This document shows, piece after piece, positions 1-10,438 of a stretch of DNA of 64,000 bases. Position 1 is the first letter of the stretch. Each line of letters starts with the position of its first letter. The stretch is from CAXXOK01 sp964497495. Its GTDB lineage: Bacteria; Bacillota; Clostridia; Christensenellales; Aristaeellaceae. The position numbers and the translations under genes are program-made. Where the stretch lies: NCBI GenBank assembly GCA_964497495.1, contig CAZCCZ010000007.1:1-64000 (forward strand), read 5' to 3'. The notes beneath the pieces were generated by a model, which was not told the origin of the DNA, ran no database searches, and saw only the letters and a list, made by a program, of their open reading frames with translations.

Positions 1-11
1 ATCTTATCGTT

Positions 12-1550
12 CTACACAGGTTTGGTGTTTACACATAATTCGGGATAGACCCGCTCCATCGGGTAGCCTGTGATGGTAACGGCCGCGCGGTTTGCCTCAA
101 AGCACTTTCCCTGCTCATCGACTACAAAAACGGCATACGGTGCGTTTTCGATATACTCGCTGTATCTCTCCTTGTTTGCTTTCAGGGCTTGCTCAACCTC
201 GATGCGCTGCGTTACGTCGATTGCCAGGTAGCCAAACAGCTTCTCCCCTTGTCCGGACGCATGGATGGGGAACAGGCGGCTTTCAAAATAGCGCTTGCTG
301 CCGTCATACTCAAAAACGTCGATGCTCTCCAACAAAGGAATGCTTTCTGTAGTTTGGGATAGGACATACAATACCTTTTGAAAAATTTCCGGCGGCGCGA
401 CCCTCGCGGCATCCCGGTCGACCCTGTCATCGGGTTGCAGGCCAAGGATTCGCCTGGCAGCAGTCGACAGTTCCATGATTCTGCCTTTGTCATCCATAAT
501 CACGATGGGGCTAGGGCTGTTGTTAATCAGAGACTGGAGCCGCAGGAGGATTTTTTGGGTATCCTCCTCCGAATGAACACGTTCCGTTATATTCGTAAAG
601 GTACACGCGCATTGCTTAGGCGCCGTCAGGTAGGCGGTGACTTCATATTTTTGGCCCGTAGACCCCGCGTAAAACTCGAACCGTGCCGATTCTTCCGTAA
701 GCGCAACCTTGGTGTAGGTTTCTGTCCAAACAGGTTCCATGTCCGGCAACACAGCCTGCGCGTTTTTGCTCAGAATAATCGCGCGTGACAGACCGAACAT
801 TTTTTCAAACGAGGCGTTAACCGACAGATAACGATAACCCTCCGGCCTCCCCCGCGCATCGCAGATGATCTCGTATAGTGCAAAAGCATCCGGCATTTGC
901 TCAAGCAGCGGCGGGTTGTATTGGCTGGTTTTGTCATGATGCGCGTCGATGCCCATTAGCTTCTCAACCATGGCCTGACGCGTTTGTACACGGTTTAAAA
1001 GCAGGCAGAGCAATATGGTGGCGATCGGGAAGGCAAGCATCATCGGCAGGACAACCACGCTGAACACGACCGGGTTTTGCGGATTGGGAATTAGCAGCGT
1101 GCAGGCAAGCGCAACGGCCTGAACGGACAGGCTCATGGCAAGAATGTTGGCCAAAGGGTATTTATCGGTTCGTGAATACCCCCGGTGCCCCCATGCAAGC
1201 CCGATCAAGGCGCTGGTGAAGATAACGGTCAGCCCTTGCAGAGCGCCCGCCCCGTCCACGCTCAAGCTGTATGCCGTGGCTGTCATAACAACGATCACTG
1301 TCGGTACAGGGCCGAACGCCATCGCGGTAACGCTGATCAACACCGAACGGATATCCGTAACCATGCCCGACGGAAGCGGAAACGGTACATTCATGGCGGT
1401 AATACAGAGCCCGGAGAGCACCAGGCCGCAGATAACCGGCACCATTCGATGGCGCTTGTTCGACAGAAAACCGGACAAATCCCCAACAACACACATCACC
1501 AACAGAATGGTAACGTTGCTGATAAGCGCGGCCAGCATGGCGCGCTCCAT
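12..1550 (-). CDS. Membrane-bound PAS sensor protein, C-terminally truncated
   Basis: The product (512 aa) starts with about six hydrophobic helices (residues ~1-195) resembling the 5TM receptor module of LytS-type sensors. Three PAS-like segments follow at about 215-335, 345-460 and 470-512. The last PAS breaks off right after its first helix (ending ELCVNTKPV), and no GGDEF, kinase or other output domain follows. All three minus-strand frames are closed within the last 60 bases, so a single frameshift does not restore it. I infer a truncated sensor, by rearrangement or mis-assembly at the window edge. The ATG at 1550 has a GGATGAGG-type ribosome site. It lies 23 bases after the glucan synthase stop on the same strand, so co-transcription is likely. 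Normal partners of such sensors are c-di-GMP or histidine-kinase outputs. Confidence 0.7.
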   Translation of the reverse strand: MERAMLAALISNVTILLVMCVVGDLSGFLSNKRHRMVPVICGLVLSGLCITAMNVPFPLPSGMVTDIRSVLISVTAMAFGPVPTVIVVMTATAYSLSVDGAGALQGLTVIFTSALIGLAWGHRGYSRTDKYPLANILAMSLSVQAVALACTLLIPNPQNPVVFSVVVLPMMLAFPIATILLCLLLNRVQTRQAMVEKLMGIDAHHDKTSQYNPPLLEQMPDAFALYEIICDARGRPEGYRYLSVNASFEKMFGLSRAIILSKNAQAVLPDMEPVWTETYTKVALTEESARFEFYAGSTGQKYEVTAYLTAPKQCACTFTNITERVHSEEDTQKILLRLQSLINNSPSPIVIMDDKGRIMELSTAARRILGLQPDDRVDRDAARVAPPEIFQKVLYVLSQTTESIPLLESIDVFEYDGSKRYFESRLFPIHASGQGEKLFGYLAIDVTQRIEVEQALKANKERYSEYIENAPYAVFVVDEQGKCFEANRAAVTITGYPMERVYPELCVNTKPV

Positions 1551-1573
1551 ACAACCTCATCCTTTCGTCATGG

Positions 1574-4500
1574 TCATGCCCGACCACCCAAAGTCACATT
1601 CACCTCATGCACCGCTCCGTCGTTTACAAGCAGGACCGTGTTCCCAGCCACGCGCTGCCCATCCAGTGTGGTGGACTGAACGCCCTTTTGACAACCTTCC
1701 GGGTTTTGTACAGTAATGGTATAGCGGGTGTCCATATATTGATAGCCGATGCGATACCCCGGCCATTTAGCGGGGATGCATGGGTCGATCACCAGTGTGT
1801 CGCCGTTTTTCTGAAAGCCGAGAATGTTCTCCAACCCCGCGCGGTACATCCAGCCAGCCGCGCCCGTATACCACGACCAGCCGCCGCGCCCCTCGTTGGG
1901 GTATACGGCATATACGTCTGCGGCCATCACATACGGCTCCACCCTGTACCGGGTATACGCCCTTGTGTCGCGGCTGTGGTTGAGGGGGCTGATGAGTGCA
2001 AACAGTTCTTCCGCCTTGTCCCCTTCGCCCAGCATCGCGAAAGCGATGATAGCCCAGGTGGCGGCATGGGTATACTGTCCGCCGTTTTCCCGCACGCCCG
2101 GCACATAGCCCTTGATGTAACCGGGTTCCATATCGCCTTCATAGAAGGGTGGCGTCAGCAGCAGAATGATGCCATCCTTACGCAGTACCAGATGATCCTC
2201 CAGCGAGTTCATAGCTTGCACAGCCCGGCTGGGGTTGCCTGCGCCGGAAATGACCGACCACGACTGGGCAATGGAGTCGATGCGGCACTCGCTGTTTTGT
2301 TGCGATCCAAGCGGCGTACCGTTGTCGAAATACGCCCGCCGATACCAGTTGCCATCCCAGGCGGTCTTTTCGATGTTGGCTATCAGCGTAAGCCGCAGTT
2401 GTTCGTAGTGCTCCGCACGCGCGATATCCTGCCGCGCATAGCACAGAGGTGCGAACTTACCAAGGATGGCAGCGAGAAACCACCCTAGCCAGACGCTTTC
2501 GCCCAACCCGCGGTTGCCTACGGTGTTCATGCTGTCGTTCCAGTCCCCCGAGCCCATCAGAGGCAAGCCGTGCGCGCCAAACCGCAATGCTCGCTCCACC
2601 GCCCGCAGGCAGTGCTCATACAAGGTAACCGTTGTTTCCGATACGCTGGGCGTGCTGTAGCGTTCATCCTCAAACGGACTTAGCTCAGGCGCATCCACAA
2701 AGGGCACGGCCTCATCCAGAATGCCGTTGTCTCCTGTAATGCGCACATATTCCGCCGTGGCATAGGGCAACCAGAGGTAGTCGTCGGATACGCGTGTGCG
2801 AGTCCCTTTCCCCTGCGGCTCGTGCCACCAGTGCAACACATCGCCCTGTACGAACTGATGCCGCGCATGCAGGAGAATCTGCCTGTGCGCTGCTTCCGGC
2901 CAGATCATCGCAATGGAAAGCACATCCTGTAATTGATCACGAAAGCCGTATGCGCCGCCTGACTGGTAGATGCCTGTTCGCGCCCATAACCTACAGGAGA
3001 TGACCTGATACGGCAGCCACCCGTTGATCATCCGGCTCATGCTACCACTTGGCGTTTCAACCTGTACAATGTTGATTTTTGCCTTCCAGAAGCGAATCAC
3101 CTCCGCAAGGGCATCCCGCGCACCTTCCGGCATGCCGAAACGGGTCACTATCTCCTTCGCGGTTGCCCCAGGTTCTGCCACGCCCAACAGGAACACAACC
3201 TCCCGACTCTCGCCTGGCGCCAGTGTCAGGTTGCCCCGTATGGCGGCACAGGGGTCGAGCGCAACACCCACCTCGCCGGACAGCGCGGGGTACCGAAGGC
3301 CGTCTGGCGAAGCCATATCCCCGCCGCCAAAGAAGGATTTACGATCGCCGGTGTAGGACCTGTTTTCCAGCGTTAAATAAACAAGCGCTGCCTTGTCAAC
3401 CCAGTTTTCATTGTAATGGTTCGCCAGCAACATCTCGCCGTTATTACCTACGCTGGAGTCGATGTGCATGGCGGTTTCCTGCGGGCTAACCCCCAGTACC
3501 GGTTGCACGTAGTAGGTTACAGCCAAGTACCGAGGCCGGTCCGTACGGTTGTGCAGATGCAAAAGACCAATCTTTACCTGCGTATCAATCGGTACGAACT
3601 GGGTCAGCTCCTGTTCAAGGCCGTGGCTGTTATGCTCAAACACCGTATAGCCAAACCCGTGGCGAACCGTATAAGGGTCGTTCTCGCGGATGGGCATAGG
3701 GGTGGGCGTCCACAGCGCGTCGGAATCAGTATCCTGCAGGTAGATCACTTCGCCCGGACTGTCGCATACCGCGTCATTGGACCATGGCGTAAGCTTGTTT
3801 TCGTGGCTGTTCTCCGCCCACGTATATCCGGAACCCGCTTCCGATACGATAAAACCGAACGAGGGATTCGTGATTACATTGACCCAGGGGACCGGGGTGT
3901 TCTGCCCTGGCTCCAGACGGATGATGTATTCGTTTCCATCCGGATTGAATCCACCCAGTCCGTTTGCGTCCAGCAACGCATACGGCTTCAGCGGTATCGG
4001 TGTGTCAATGATCCCAACGGGCGCGATCGTCCGCGGTGGCAATTTGGCAGGCAGCGGCATGCTCATCTGCTCCGCCAGCGTAGCGCCGTTCCCGTTTACA
4101 ATGATCCGCGCAACTGCGTGCAGCAGAGCCATATCCTCCGGCGAAACATTATTGCCGTCAAGCAGGAAGATATCCTTGGGAATTTCCGTCAAGGCACGCG
4201 TTTGGCCGGCAAGCACGATATCTGAAATCAACGTATACAGCGGCAGTGCGTAGCTGTAAGCCTCCTCACTCACGATCACCAGATCAACGCTCATATCCAT
4301 TAACCGCCAATATTCCTGCGCCTTGAGCACATCATAGAGCACATCCAAGTGATCGATCTTGCCAAGCGTTACCAGCACGATGGGTAAGTCGCCGGAGATG
4401 CTGTACTTCCATAGCGCGGACTGCCCCAGTGTGTTTCTGGCAATCGCGGCACGATAGGCTTTGCGTGTGGCACTCAGGAAAACCAGCCTGCGGATCATGT

Positions 4501-7500
4501 TCTGGTAAAGCTCCATCTCGGCGGCCTTCAAGTTCAGGTATCCTGCTTCCACCTGGCTACGGGTCAGCGCCAGATCGAACGATTTCTCGATTCGCTCGGG
4601 CGTGTGATACTGATCCACCAGCGCAAGCAGCAGCTCCCTGTTTTCGCTGACCGCTACCACAAATGACAGTTCCGCCTTTTTACCGGGGTCAATGCGCACC
4701 TTGACCCGCAGGCTCATCACCGGGTCGAGCACCGCGCCTACGGTGCCGGAGAGCGGTCGGCTACGTTCCAGCGCGGCAGGGGCCTTGAGCGTGTGCCCCC
4801 GCCCGATCCACTGCATCCGGTCGGTATCGCACTGCACATCGCCGATCACCTCACCCGTCAGTACGGCGGCATTCGCAACCCAGAGACACTTATCCGTCTC
4901 AGACCTTGGCCGACGGTTAGCGATAATGGCGTGCCGTTGCCTATCAAAACTGGTTTCGATAAACAGGTTGCCAAAGGCAGGATGGTTCAGGTCGGAAGCC
5001 TGCGATGCCAGCACCACCTCGAAGTAGCTGGTCACATCCAGCACGCTGGGTTCTGTTCCCGTGTTCTTCAGGGTCAGGCGCCGTATCTCCACATTATCGC
5101 CGGAGGCGACCATGACCTCGGTTTTGGTTTCGATGTGCCCCTCCGTACGTTTGAAAACAGCCTTATCGGAAGTGAAAGAAACCTCATATCCGGTGGGCGC
5201 TTGATTCAGCGGTGCATATGTGGCTGACCACAGCGCGTCGGTGGTGGTATTATGGACATAGAAGAACATCCCGTAGGGGTTCAACACCGCGTCCGGCCGC
5301 CAGCGTGATACCGTCGCCAGCCTGATTTTGCTGTACCCGGTGCCCTGATCGGTGATCAGCACACTGTAGTTGCCGTTGGACAGGATATGCACGTTGGGTA
5401 ATTGGGGGTCAACGGCGGTAAACTTTCGCACAGGTGGGAGTTCTTTAATGACCATGCCCTTATAGGGCTGTGTTTTCTCCTTGGCCTCCTTGGTAAACAG
5501 GAGGTTTCCCGGGATCTTCTCCTGTAACAAGAGTCGCGCGGCATTCATTTCCGTATCGGCATGAAAGCGGCGTTGCAATACATTGCCGTGCAGGTAATTG
5601 TCAATGGCCAGCAGGCTCATGCCCTGATGGTGCGCCATATAGCTTTTAATGACCGCCCGTTTGTTTTCAAACGGCAAGCGCTCTGGCGTATAGTCCGCCG
5701 CCTCGTAGAACCCGTGGGAGCCGTCCAGCCCTTCTGCCTGCAGCGTACGGATGTTACGAACAGCCGCCTCAGGGTTTACCAGCAGCGCAAGGAAGGTCGC
5801 ATAAGGCGCGATCACCGTGTCCTCGGTCAGCCCGCGCTTGAGCCCCAGCCAGGGGACGCCGATGGCTTTGTACTGATAATCCTGATTCCGGTCCAACGCG
5901 TTGAAGCACGACTCCGAAAAGCCCCAGGGCATCTCTTTTTGCCGACCATATTTGATCTGGCTTTTGATCACAAAGGAGTAGCTTTCGTCCAGCAGGGTGT
6001 TTGAGTAGCTTCTCATGACCAGCAGTGGCATCAGGTATTCAAACATCGTGCCGGTCCAGGATACCAACCCTTTATAACCGTCCACAACGGTCAGCGCCCG
6101 CCCCATGCGGAACCAGTGCTCCGGTGAGATCTGCCCTTTGGCGATGCTGATGTAACTGGTCTGCCGCGCTTCGGAAGCCAGTAGATCGTAATAGGAATTG
6201 GTCAGCTTGTTCTCCTCCAGTGAAAAACCGATGGAGAACAGCTGCCGCTTTTTAACATACAGGGGTGTGAAGTCCGTCGCATTGCTCAGCGCGTCCAGCC
6301 TTCCCAACAACCCTGTTACAAGGTTTACCAACTGCGTGGCCTGCCCGCGGGCGACCAGCAGTTGGCCCTTGGCTTCCATAAGCCACTCAATCAATGCGGG
6401 CGGCCCGATGATATCGCTTTGGTGTGCGGAGCGGATCAGGTGATCAATACGGCTGACGATGCGCCAGTGCTGGCGGGGCAGATCAACCAAGGCGGGGTTT
6501 TCCGCAAGCATGGTGGAGATCGTGCGCAAAGCGGCCATGTTGGCCGTGGCGAGCGCATCCTCAGGAATATCGGGGAAGATGTGTAGCAGGTGGCTGCCGG
6601 GCAGATACATGGCCTGTTCCTCGGCAAACTGGTACAGCATCCGGCGTACTTTCTCCCGCCATACGGTGTCGTTCAGCGCCGCCAGATCCCCACCATCCCG
6701 CATCATCGTAATATACTGGTTCCACAGGTATAAATCGATATTCCCATTTGCAGCGACTACACTGTGAAGGGCGCTGCCTTGCTCCAGCGCCACACCGTCC
6801 GCCCCGGCGCAATGCAGCGTGTCCTCCAGGCCCCGCACCAGTTGCGTGTCCACCAGCGGGCTACTCAGGTATTCCTTGAGGCCCTGCCGCAACGCGATCA
6901 GGTACCCTATGAAGTTGCCGCTGTCCACGGTGGAAATATACGCGGGAGAGAGCGGCTGCAGCGTCGTGGTATCATACCAGTTTTGTAAATGTCCATTCCA
7001 TTTAGGCAGCATTTCCACGGTGACGATGGTTTTATCGATCAGGTCCGCCATTTTGCCTGTGCCGATATAGCCAAAATCACGGGCGGCCAACACCGCCAGC
7101 AGACCCAAGCCGATGTTCGTCGGCGAGGTTCGACGCGCAATGCCGCGCGGCGGGTCGATTTGGTCGTTATCCGGCGGCAGGAAGTGGGTGCGCGCCGTGG
7201 TAAACTCTTCAAAATAGCGCCAGGTTTTACGCGCGGTCATTCGCAACATGCGCGCGTCGTCGGGCTTCGCCAGCGGCGGATTGCCGTTGGTCTCCCGACT
7301 GATGGCATAGGCGATAAACGGTGCAAGGCTCCAGACAAGCGCGATGCACAAGCCGGGTAACAACGCCTCGGGCCTAAAAATTGCAGCCGAGAGTGGGAGA
7401 ACATACACGCTCAGCGCAGTACCCCACATCTGTTCAAAATAACTGCGAAACGTGATCTTCTGTGCCTTTTCCACATCGGCGGAAGTGACCCATACCAGCA

Positions 7501-10339
7501 TGTTCTTGTGAGTGAACAGCACCCGTCCAAGGGTAATTGAGATCGCACTCAGCATCAGGCTTGCCTGATAGGGCAGCATTTCGAATGTAATCAACAACCG
7601 TAAAAACGCGGCTTTCAACCCAAGAATGACGGGGGTGTATCGCTTGACTCTGTCCACGGCAAACCGCTGCGCAAGCAGGGTTTGGATCAGCGCAATCAGG
7701 AAAGGCGCTGCCAGCGCGCCGATCAGATATCCCAGCCAGAACAGAAGGTTTCCCGGCAACACGGTAAAGGCGAACACAGCCAGCGTTATCAAGGCAGGGG
7801 CTAAAAGGCTCCGTCGCATATTGTCCAGCATTTTCCACCTGGAAAGGCTGGTGAGGGGGTTGCGGATCGTAGCCCGGTTGCGATCGCGAATCTGCCTGAA
7901 CAGCAGCGGCAGCAGCTGCCAATCCCCACGTACCCATCGATGAAGGCGGTTGCAGTATGAATTATAGTGTGACGGAAAGGCGTCGATCAGGCGCAGGTCG
8001 GTGGCTAGCCCTGTGCGCACGTAGGAGCCTTCCAACAGATCATGGCTGAGGATCGTATTATCCGGTATCGCGCCCTGCAGCACGGTTTGAAAGGCTTTCA
8101 GGTCATAGATTCCCTTGCCGGTAAAGATGCCTTCCCCGAACAGATCCTGATACACGTCCGAAATGGCGTTGGTGTATGGGTCAAGCCCTTCATGACCGGC
8201 GAACACCCTGGAAAATAAGGTTTTACTCGCGCTCTCCACATCGATATCGATACGGGGCTGCATCAAACCGTATCCTTCCGTCACGATGCGCTTTTTCAAG
8301 TCGATCAGCGGCCTGTTCAGCGGGTGAGCCATGGTGCCGATCATCTTTTTCGCCATCCCCATAGGCAGGATGGTGTCACTATCCAGGGTGATGATGTAGC
8401 GGATGTTGGCAAAGGGGGGATGGTCGCAGGATGTGTAGGTGAAGCCGGTATCCGCCGAACCGGATACCAGTGCGTTAAACTCCATCAAAGCGCCACGTTT
8501 TCGCTCCCAGCCGATCCAACGGTTGTTTTCTTTGCTGTACTGCCGCGGACGGTGAAAAAGGTAGAAGATATCGTTGCCGCCCTTTGCGTACTTGATGTTG
8601 AGCCTTGCAATGCCATTCAGGGCAACCTGAATGATGGCCTCGTCCTCCTTGCTGGAAAGGCTGTCCGAATCTTTGAATGCGCCGATCAGCGCAAAGTAAA
8701 GGTTCGCCTCCCGGTTGCGCAGGTACTGGCCCTCCAAATTGGCGATGATCTCCATCGCGCGCTTCTCGTCAGGTAGGAGCGTCGGCACTGCGACGATCGT
8801 GCCCATGGCTTCGGGGATGCCGTCCTTTAGGGATAGGCGAGGGAAAACCGTAGGCCTCCGTGCCTTACATACGACCCAGTTAATCAGGTGTACTGCAATT
8901 TCCAATGCGGGGGCCAGCACAACGACGCCTGCAAGAATGCTCAGGAGCACGTTGGGGTTCGCTGGTGCCATGATCGCATACAGCACGGCAATGCCGGTGA
9001 GCATCGCCGTACCCAGTCCGATGGAGCCAAAGTAAAGCAGACCCAACCAACGTTTGGGCAGATCCACCAATAGCGAAATTTTTCTCTTCTTGCCCTTTTG
9101 TTCTGCGATCAGGTTCTTTAAACCTTTACCCAGAAGGTAAAACCCGACATGCCGCATACAGCGAACATCATTGAGACTATCGCCCGCAACGCAGCAGAGA
9201 TCAGCGTTTTGCGCCATTTCGACGGCTTTCTTGGCAACGTGTAACTCGGATATGCCTAGCGCCAGCGCCAGTTCTTCCACACGGCTGCGGTACTGGCTTC
9301 GCGTTGCCATGTCCATCAGGGGATAGGTGCCGTCTGGATCCTGTGCCAGGATCTTCTCGATATGGCTGACGGAGTCAAACAGTTCGGCTCCATTAAGCGC
9401 GGCGATAAAATGGATGCTGGCGATGCAGTTACCCATGGATACGGTGCTCATGGACTGTGCGTTATGTTCCTTTTGCGTGATACTTGCCGTATCGGTGCAA
9501 AACTTCTCCAGCTGATCGTCCACCACATGCAACATCTTCACATAACTACGGCCTGAACTTCGAAGGCGGTAGAACAGGTGTTCAATAAAGGTGGGGTCAA
9601 TCTCATCCAGCGTGTCCAGATTTTTCGTAATCAACCTTTCCACGCCGTCACCATCCGCATTCTGGTTATCCAACCAGCTGTCTACGATCCGGTCGGCTCT
9701 ATCCCACTGGGTAAGCGTTTCCTCAATACCCTCGCACAGATGACGCAGGTACTCGATGGTCGCCAGCATCAATACCATGGGCACGGCGCTAATTTCGCGA
9801 TTCAGAAGGATATTGTGCGTTTGATAGGCGTTCAGGTAGCTGATCAGGCCCTGTTCGTCGATTTGTCCATCGCTGTGGGAGATTAACTCCGTTGCGATGG
9901 CGAAGATTCGTGGATAACCCTTCATCGCACCCGATTTGAGAATTGGGAGTCTGAGATAGCTCTTGCGCGAAAAATCCCTGCGCAGCACCTTCACCTGCTC
10001 TTCGACCATGTAGAAATTGTCCAAAAGCCATTCTGCGGTTTGTGGAACGACGCGACGCTTCTGCACATCCTGGTTGAGCCTCATATAAGTGGCAAGGATG
10101 AGATTATAGCTGTTATTCATCCTCAAAATGGGCAGAGTGTTGTGGTTCTTTCGGCTGGTTACTGCGTGGTGGATTGCAATGTTTTTCGCATGCTCCTCCA
10201 ACTCATCAATGGACAGAGAAGCGTCGCGAACGTTCACGCCATACTTTTTTTGAGACCGAACAAGCGCGCCCCATAAAAGCGCCATGACGCAAGCCAGCGT
10301 CAAGACGGGAACGATAACAAGAAATAACGTTGTCGACAT
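1574..10339 (-). CDS. ndvB: Cyclic beta-1,2-glucan synthase (GT84 + glycoamylase-like + GH94 domains)
   Basis: A 2921-aa inner-membrane protein with the full order of the cyclic glucan synthases (NdvB/Cgs, usually ~2800-2900 aa). The N-terminal cytoplasmic part contains two hydrophobic helices near residues 430-500. A GT84 glycosyltransferase follows, with the acidic motif TLDSDTILP near residue 650. More membrane helices lie at about 830-1010, then a glycoamylase-like domain around 1290-1510. Finally come carbohydrate-binding and GH94 phosphorylase-like modules, the last with GSGDWNDSMN near 2605, which holds the family's catalytic Asp. By family knowledge the GT84 part polymerises UDP-glucose, the GH94 part trims chain length, and the protein cyclises and exports the glucan. 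The ATG at 10339 has AGGAG about 11 bases upstream, directly after a 16-bp hairpin. It lies in a minus-strand group between the unknown gene at 11083 and the truncated sensor. Confidence 0.93.
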   Translation of the reverse strand: MSTTLFLVIVPVLTLACVMALLWGALVRSQKKYGVNVRDASLSIDELEEHAKNIAIHHAVTSRKNHNTLPILRMNNSYNLILATYMRLNQDVQKRRVVPQTAEWLLDNFYMVEEQVKVLRRDFSRKSYLRLPILKSGAMKGYPRIFAIATELISHSDGQIDEQGLISYLNAYQTHNILLNREISAVPMVLMLATIEYLRHLCEGIEETLTQWDRADRIVDSWLDNQNADGDGVERLITKNLDTLDEIDPTFIEHLFYRLRSSGRSYVKMLHVVDDQLEKFCTDTASITQKEHNAQSMSTVSMGNCIASIHFIAALNGAELFDSVSHIEKILAQDPDGTYPLMDMATRSQYRSRVEELALALGISELHVAKKAVEMAQNADLCCVAGDSLNDVRCMRHVGFYLLGKGLKNLIAEQKGKKRKISLLVDLPKRWLGLLYFGSIGLGTAMLTGIAVLYAIMAPANPNVLLSILAGVVVLAPALEIAVHLINWVVCKARRPTVFPRLSLKDGIPEAMGTIVAVPTLLPDEKRAMEIIANLEGQYLRNREANLYFALIGAFKDSDSLSSKEDEAIIQVALNGIARLNIKYAKGGNDIFYLFHRPRQYSKENNRWIGWERKRGALMEFNALVSGSADTGFTYTSCDHPPFANIRYIITLDSDTILPMGMAKKMIGTMAHPLNRPLIDLKKRIVTEGYGLMQPRIDIDVESASKTLFSRVFAGHEGLDPYTNAISDVYQDLFGEGIFTGKGIYDLKAFQTVLQGAIPDNTILSHDLLEGSYVRTGLATDLRLIDAFPSHYNSYCNRLHRWVRGDWQLLPLLFRQIRDRNRATIRNPLTSLSRWKMLDNMRRSLLAPALITLAVFAFTVLPGNLLFWLGYLIGALAAPFLIALIQTLLAQRFAVDRVKRYTPVILGLKAAFLRLLITFEMLPYQASLMLSAISITLGRVLFTHKNMLVWVTSADVEKAQKITFRSYFEQMWGTALSVYVLPLSAAIFRPEALLPGLCIALVWSLAPFIAYAISRETNGNPPLAKPDDARMLRMTARKTWRYFEEFTTARTHFLPPDNDQIDPPRGIARRTSPTNIGLGLLAVLAARDFGYIGTGKMADLIDKTIVTVEMLPKWNGHLQNWYDTTTLQPLSPAYISTVDSGNFIGYLIALRQGLKEYLSSPLVDTQLVRGLEDTLHCAGADGVALEQGSALHSVVAANGNIDLYLWNQYITMMRDGGDLAALNDTVWREKVRRMLYQFAEEQAMYLPGSHLLHIFPDIPEDALATANMAALRTISTMLAENPALVDLPRQHWRIVSRIDHLIRSAHQSDIIGPPALIEWLMEAKGQLLVARGQATQLVNLVTGLLGRLDALSNATDFTPLYVKKRQLFSIGFSLEENKLTNSYYDLLASEARQTSYISIAKGQISPEHWFRMGRALTVVDGYKGLVSWTGTMFEYLMPLLVMRSYSNTLLDESYSFVIKSQIKYGRQKEMPWGFSESCFNALDRNQDYQYKAIGVPWLGLKRGLTEDTVIAPYATFLALLVNPEAAVRNIRTLQAEGLDGSHGFYEAADYTPERLPFENKRAVIKSYMAHHQGMSLLAIDNYLHGNVLQRRFHADTEMNAARLLLQEKIPGNLLFTKEAKEKTQPYKGMVIKELPPVRKFTAVDPQLPNVHILSNGNYSVLITDQGTGYSKIRLATVSRWRPDAVLNPYGMFFYVHNTTTDALWSATYAPLNQAPTGYEVSFTSDKAVFKRTEGHIETKTEVMVASGDNVEIRRLTLKNTGTEPSVLDVTSYFEVVLASQASDLNHPAFGNLFIETSFDRQRHAIIANRRPRSETDKCLWVANAAVLTGEVIGDVQCDTDRMQWIGRGHTLKAPAALERSRPLSGTVGAVLDPVMSLRVKVRIDPGKKAELSFVVAVSENRELLLALVDQYHTPERIEKSFDLALTRSQVEAGYLNLKAAEMELYQNMIRRLVFLSATRKAYRAAIARNTLGQSALWKYSISGDLPIVLVTLGKIDHLDVLYDVLKAQEYWRLMDMSVDLVIVSEEAYSYALPLYTLISDIVLAGQTRALTEIPKDIFLLDGNNVSPEDMALLHAVARIIVNGNGATLAEQMSMPLPAKLPPRTIAPVGIIDTPIPLKPYALLDANGLGGFNPDGNEYIIRLEPGQNTPVPWVNVITNPSFGFIVSEAGSGYTWAENSHENKLTPWSNDAVCDSPGEVIYLQDTDSDALWTPTPMPIRENDPYTVRHGFGYTVFEHNSHGLEQELTQFVPIDTQVKIGLLHLHNRTDRPRYLAVTYYVQPVLGVSPQETAMHIDSSVGNNGEMLLANHYNENWVDKAALVYLTLENRSYTGDRKSFFGGGDMASPDGLRYPALSGEVGVALDPCAAIRGNLTLAPGESREVVFLLGVAEPGATAKEIVTRFGMPEGARDALAEVIRFWKAKINIVQVETPSGSMSRMINGWLPYQVISCRLWARTGIYQSGGAYGFRDQLQDVLSIAMIWPEAAHRQILLHARHQFVQGDVLHWWHEPQGKGTRTRVSDDYLWLPYATAEYVRITGDNGILDEAVPFVDAPELSPFEDERYSTPSVSETTVTLYEHCLRAVERALRFGAHGLPLMGSGDWNDSMNTVGNRGLGESVWLGWFLAAILGKFAPLCYARQDIARAEHYEQLRLTLIANIEKTAWDGNWYRRAYFDNGTPLGSQQNSECRIDSIAQSWSVISGAGNPSRAVQAMNSLEDHLVLRKDGIILLLTPPFYEGDMEPGYIKGYVPGVRENGGQYTHAATWAIIAFAMLGEGDKAEELFALISPLNHSRDTRAYTRYRVEPYVMAADVYAVYPNEGRGGWSWYTGAAGWMYRAGLENILGFQKNGDTLVIDPCIPAKWPGYRIGYQYMDTRYTITVQNPEGCQKGVQSTTLDGQRVAGNTVLLVNDGAVHEVNVTLGGRA

Positions 10340-10356
10340 ATGTGACTAACTCCTCT

Positions 10357-10394
10357 CGCGGTAGAGCGGCTCCGAGCCGAGCCGCTCTACCGCG
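10357..10394 (-). other. Perfect 16-bp hairpin between the upstream gene and the glucan synthase start
   Basis: Arms 10357-10372 and 10379-10394 are exact inverted repeats (CGCGGTAGAGCGGCTC and its complement) around a 6-base loop. There is no U-tract on the minus strand, so it is a poor terminator. On the minus-strand mRNA its 3' arm ends only a few bases before the AGGAG of the glucan synthase. It could act as an mRNA stabiliser, a processing site or a translational control element; the choice is inference. Confidence 0.75.
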
Positions 10395-10438
10395 GTCAAG
10401 GCAGGTAAGGGTTGCTTCATATCATATAGGCGAAGTGC

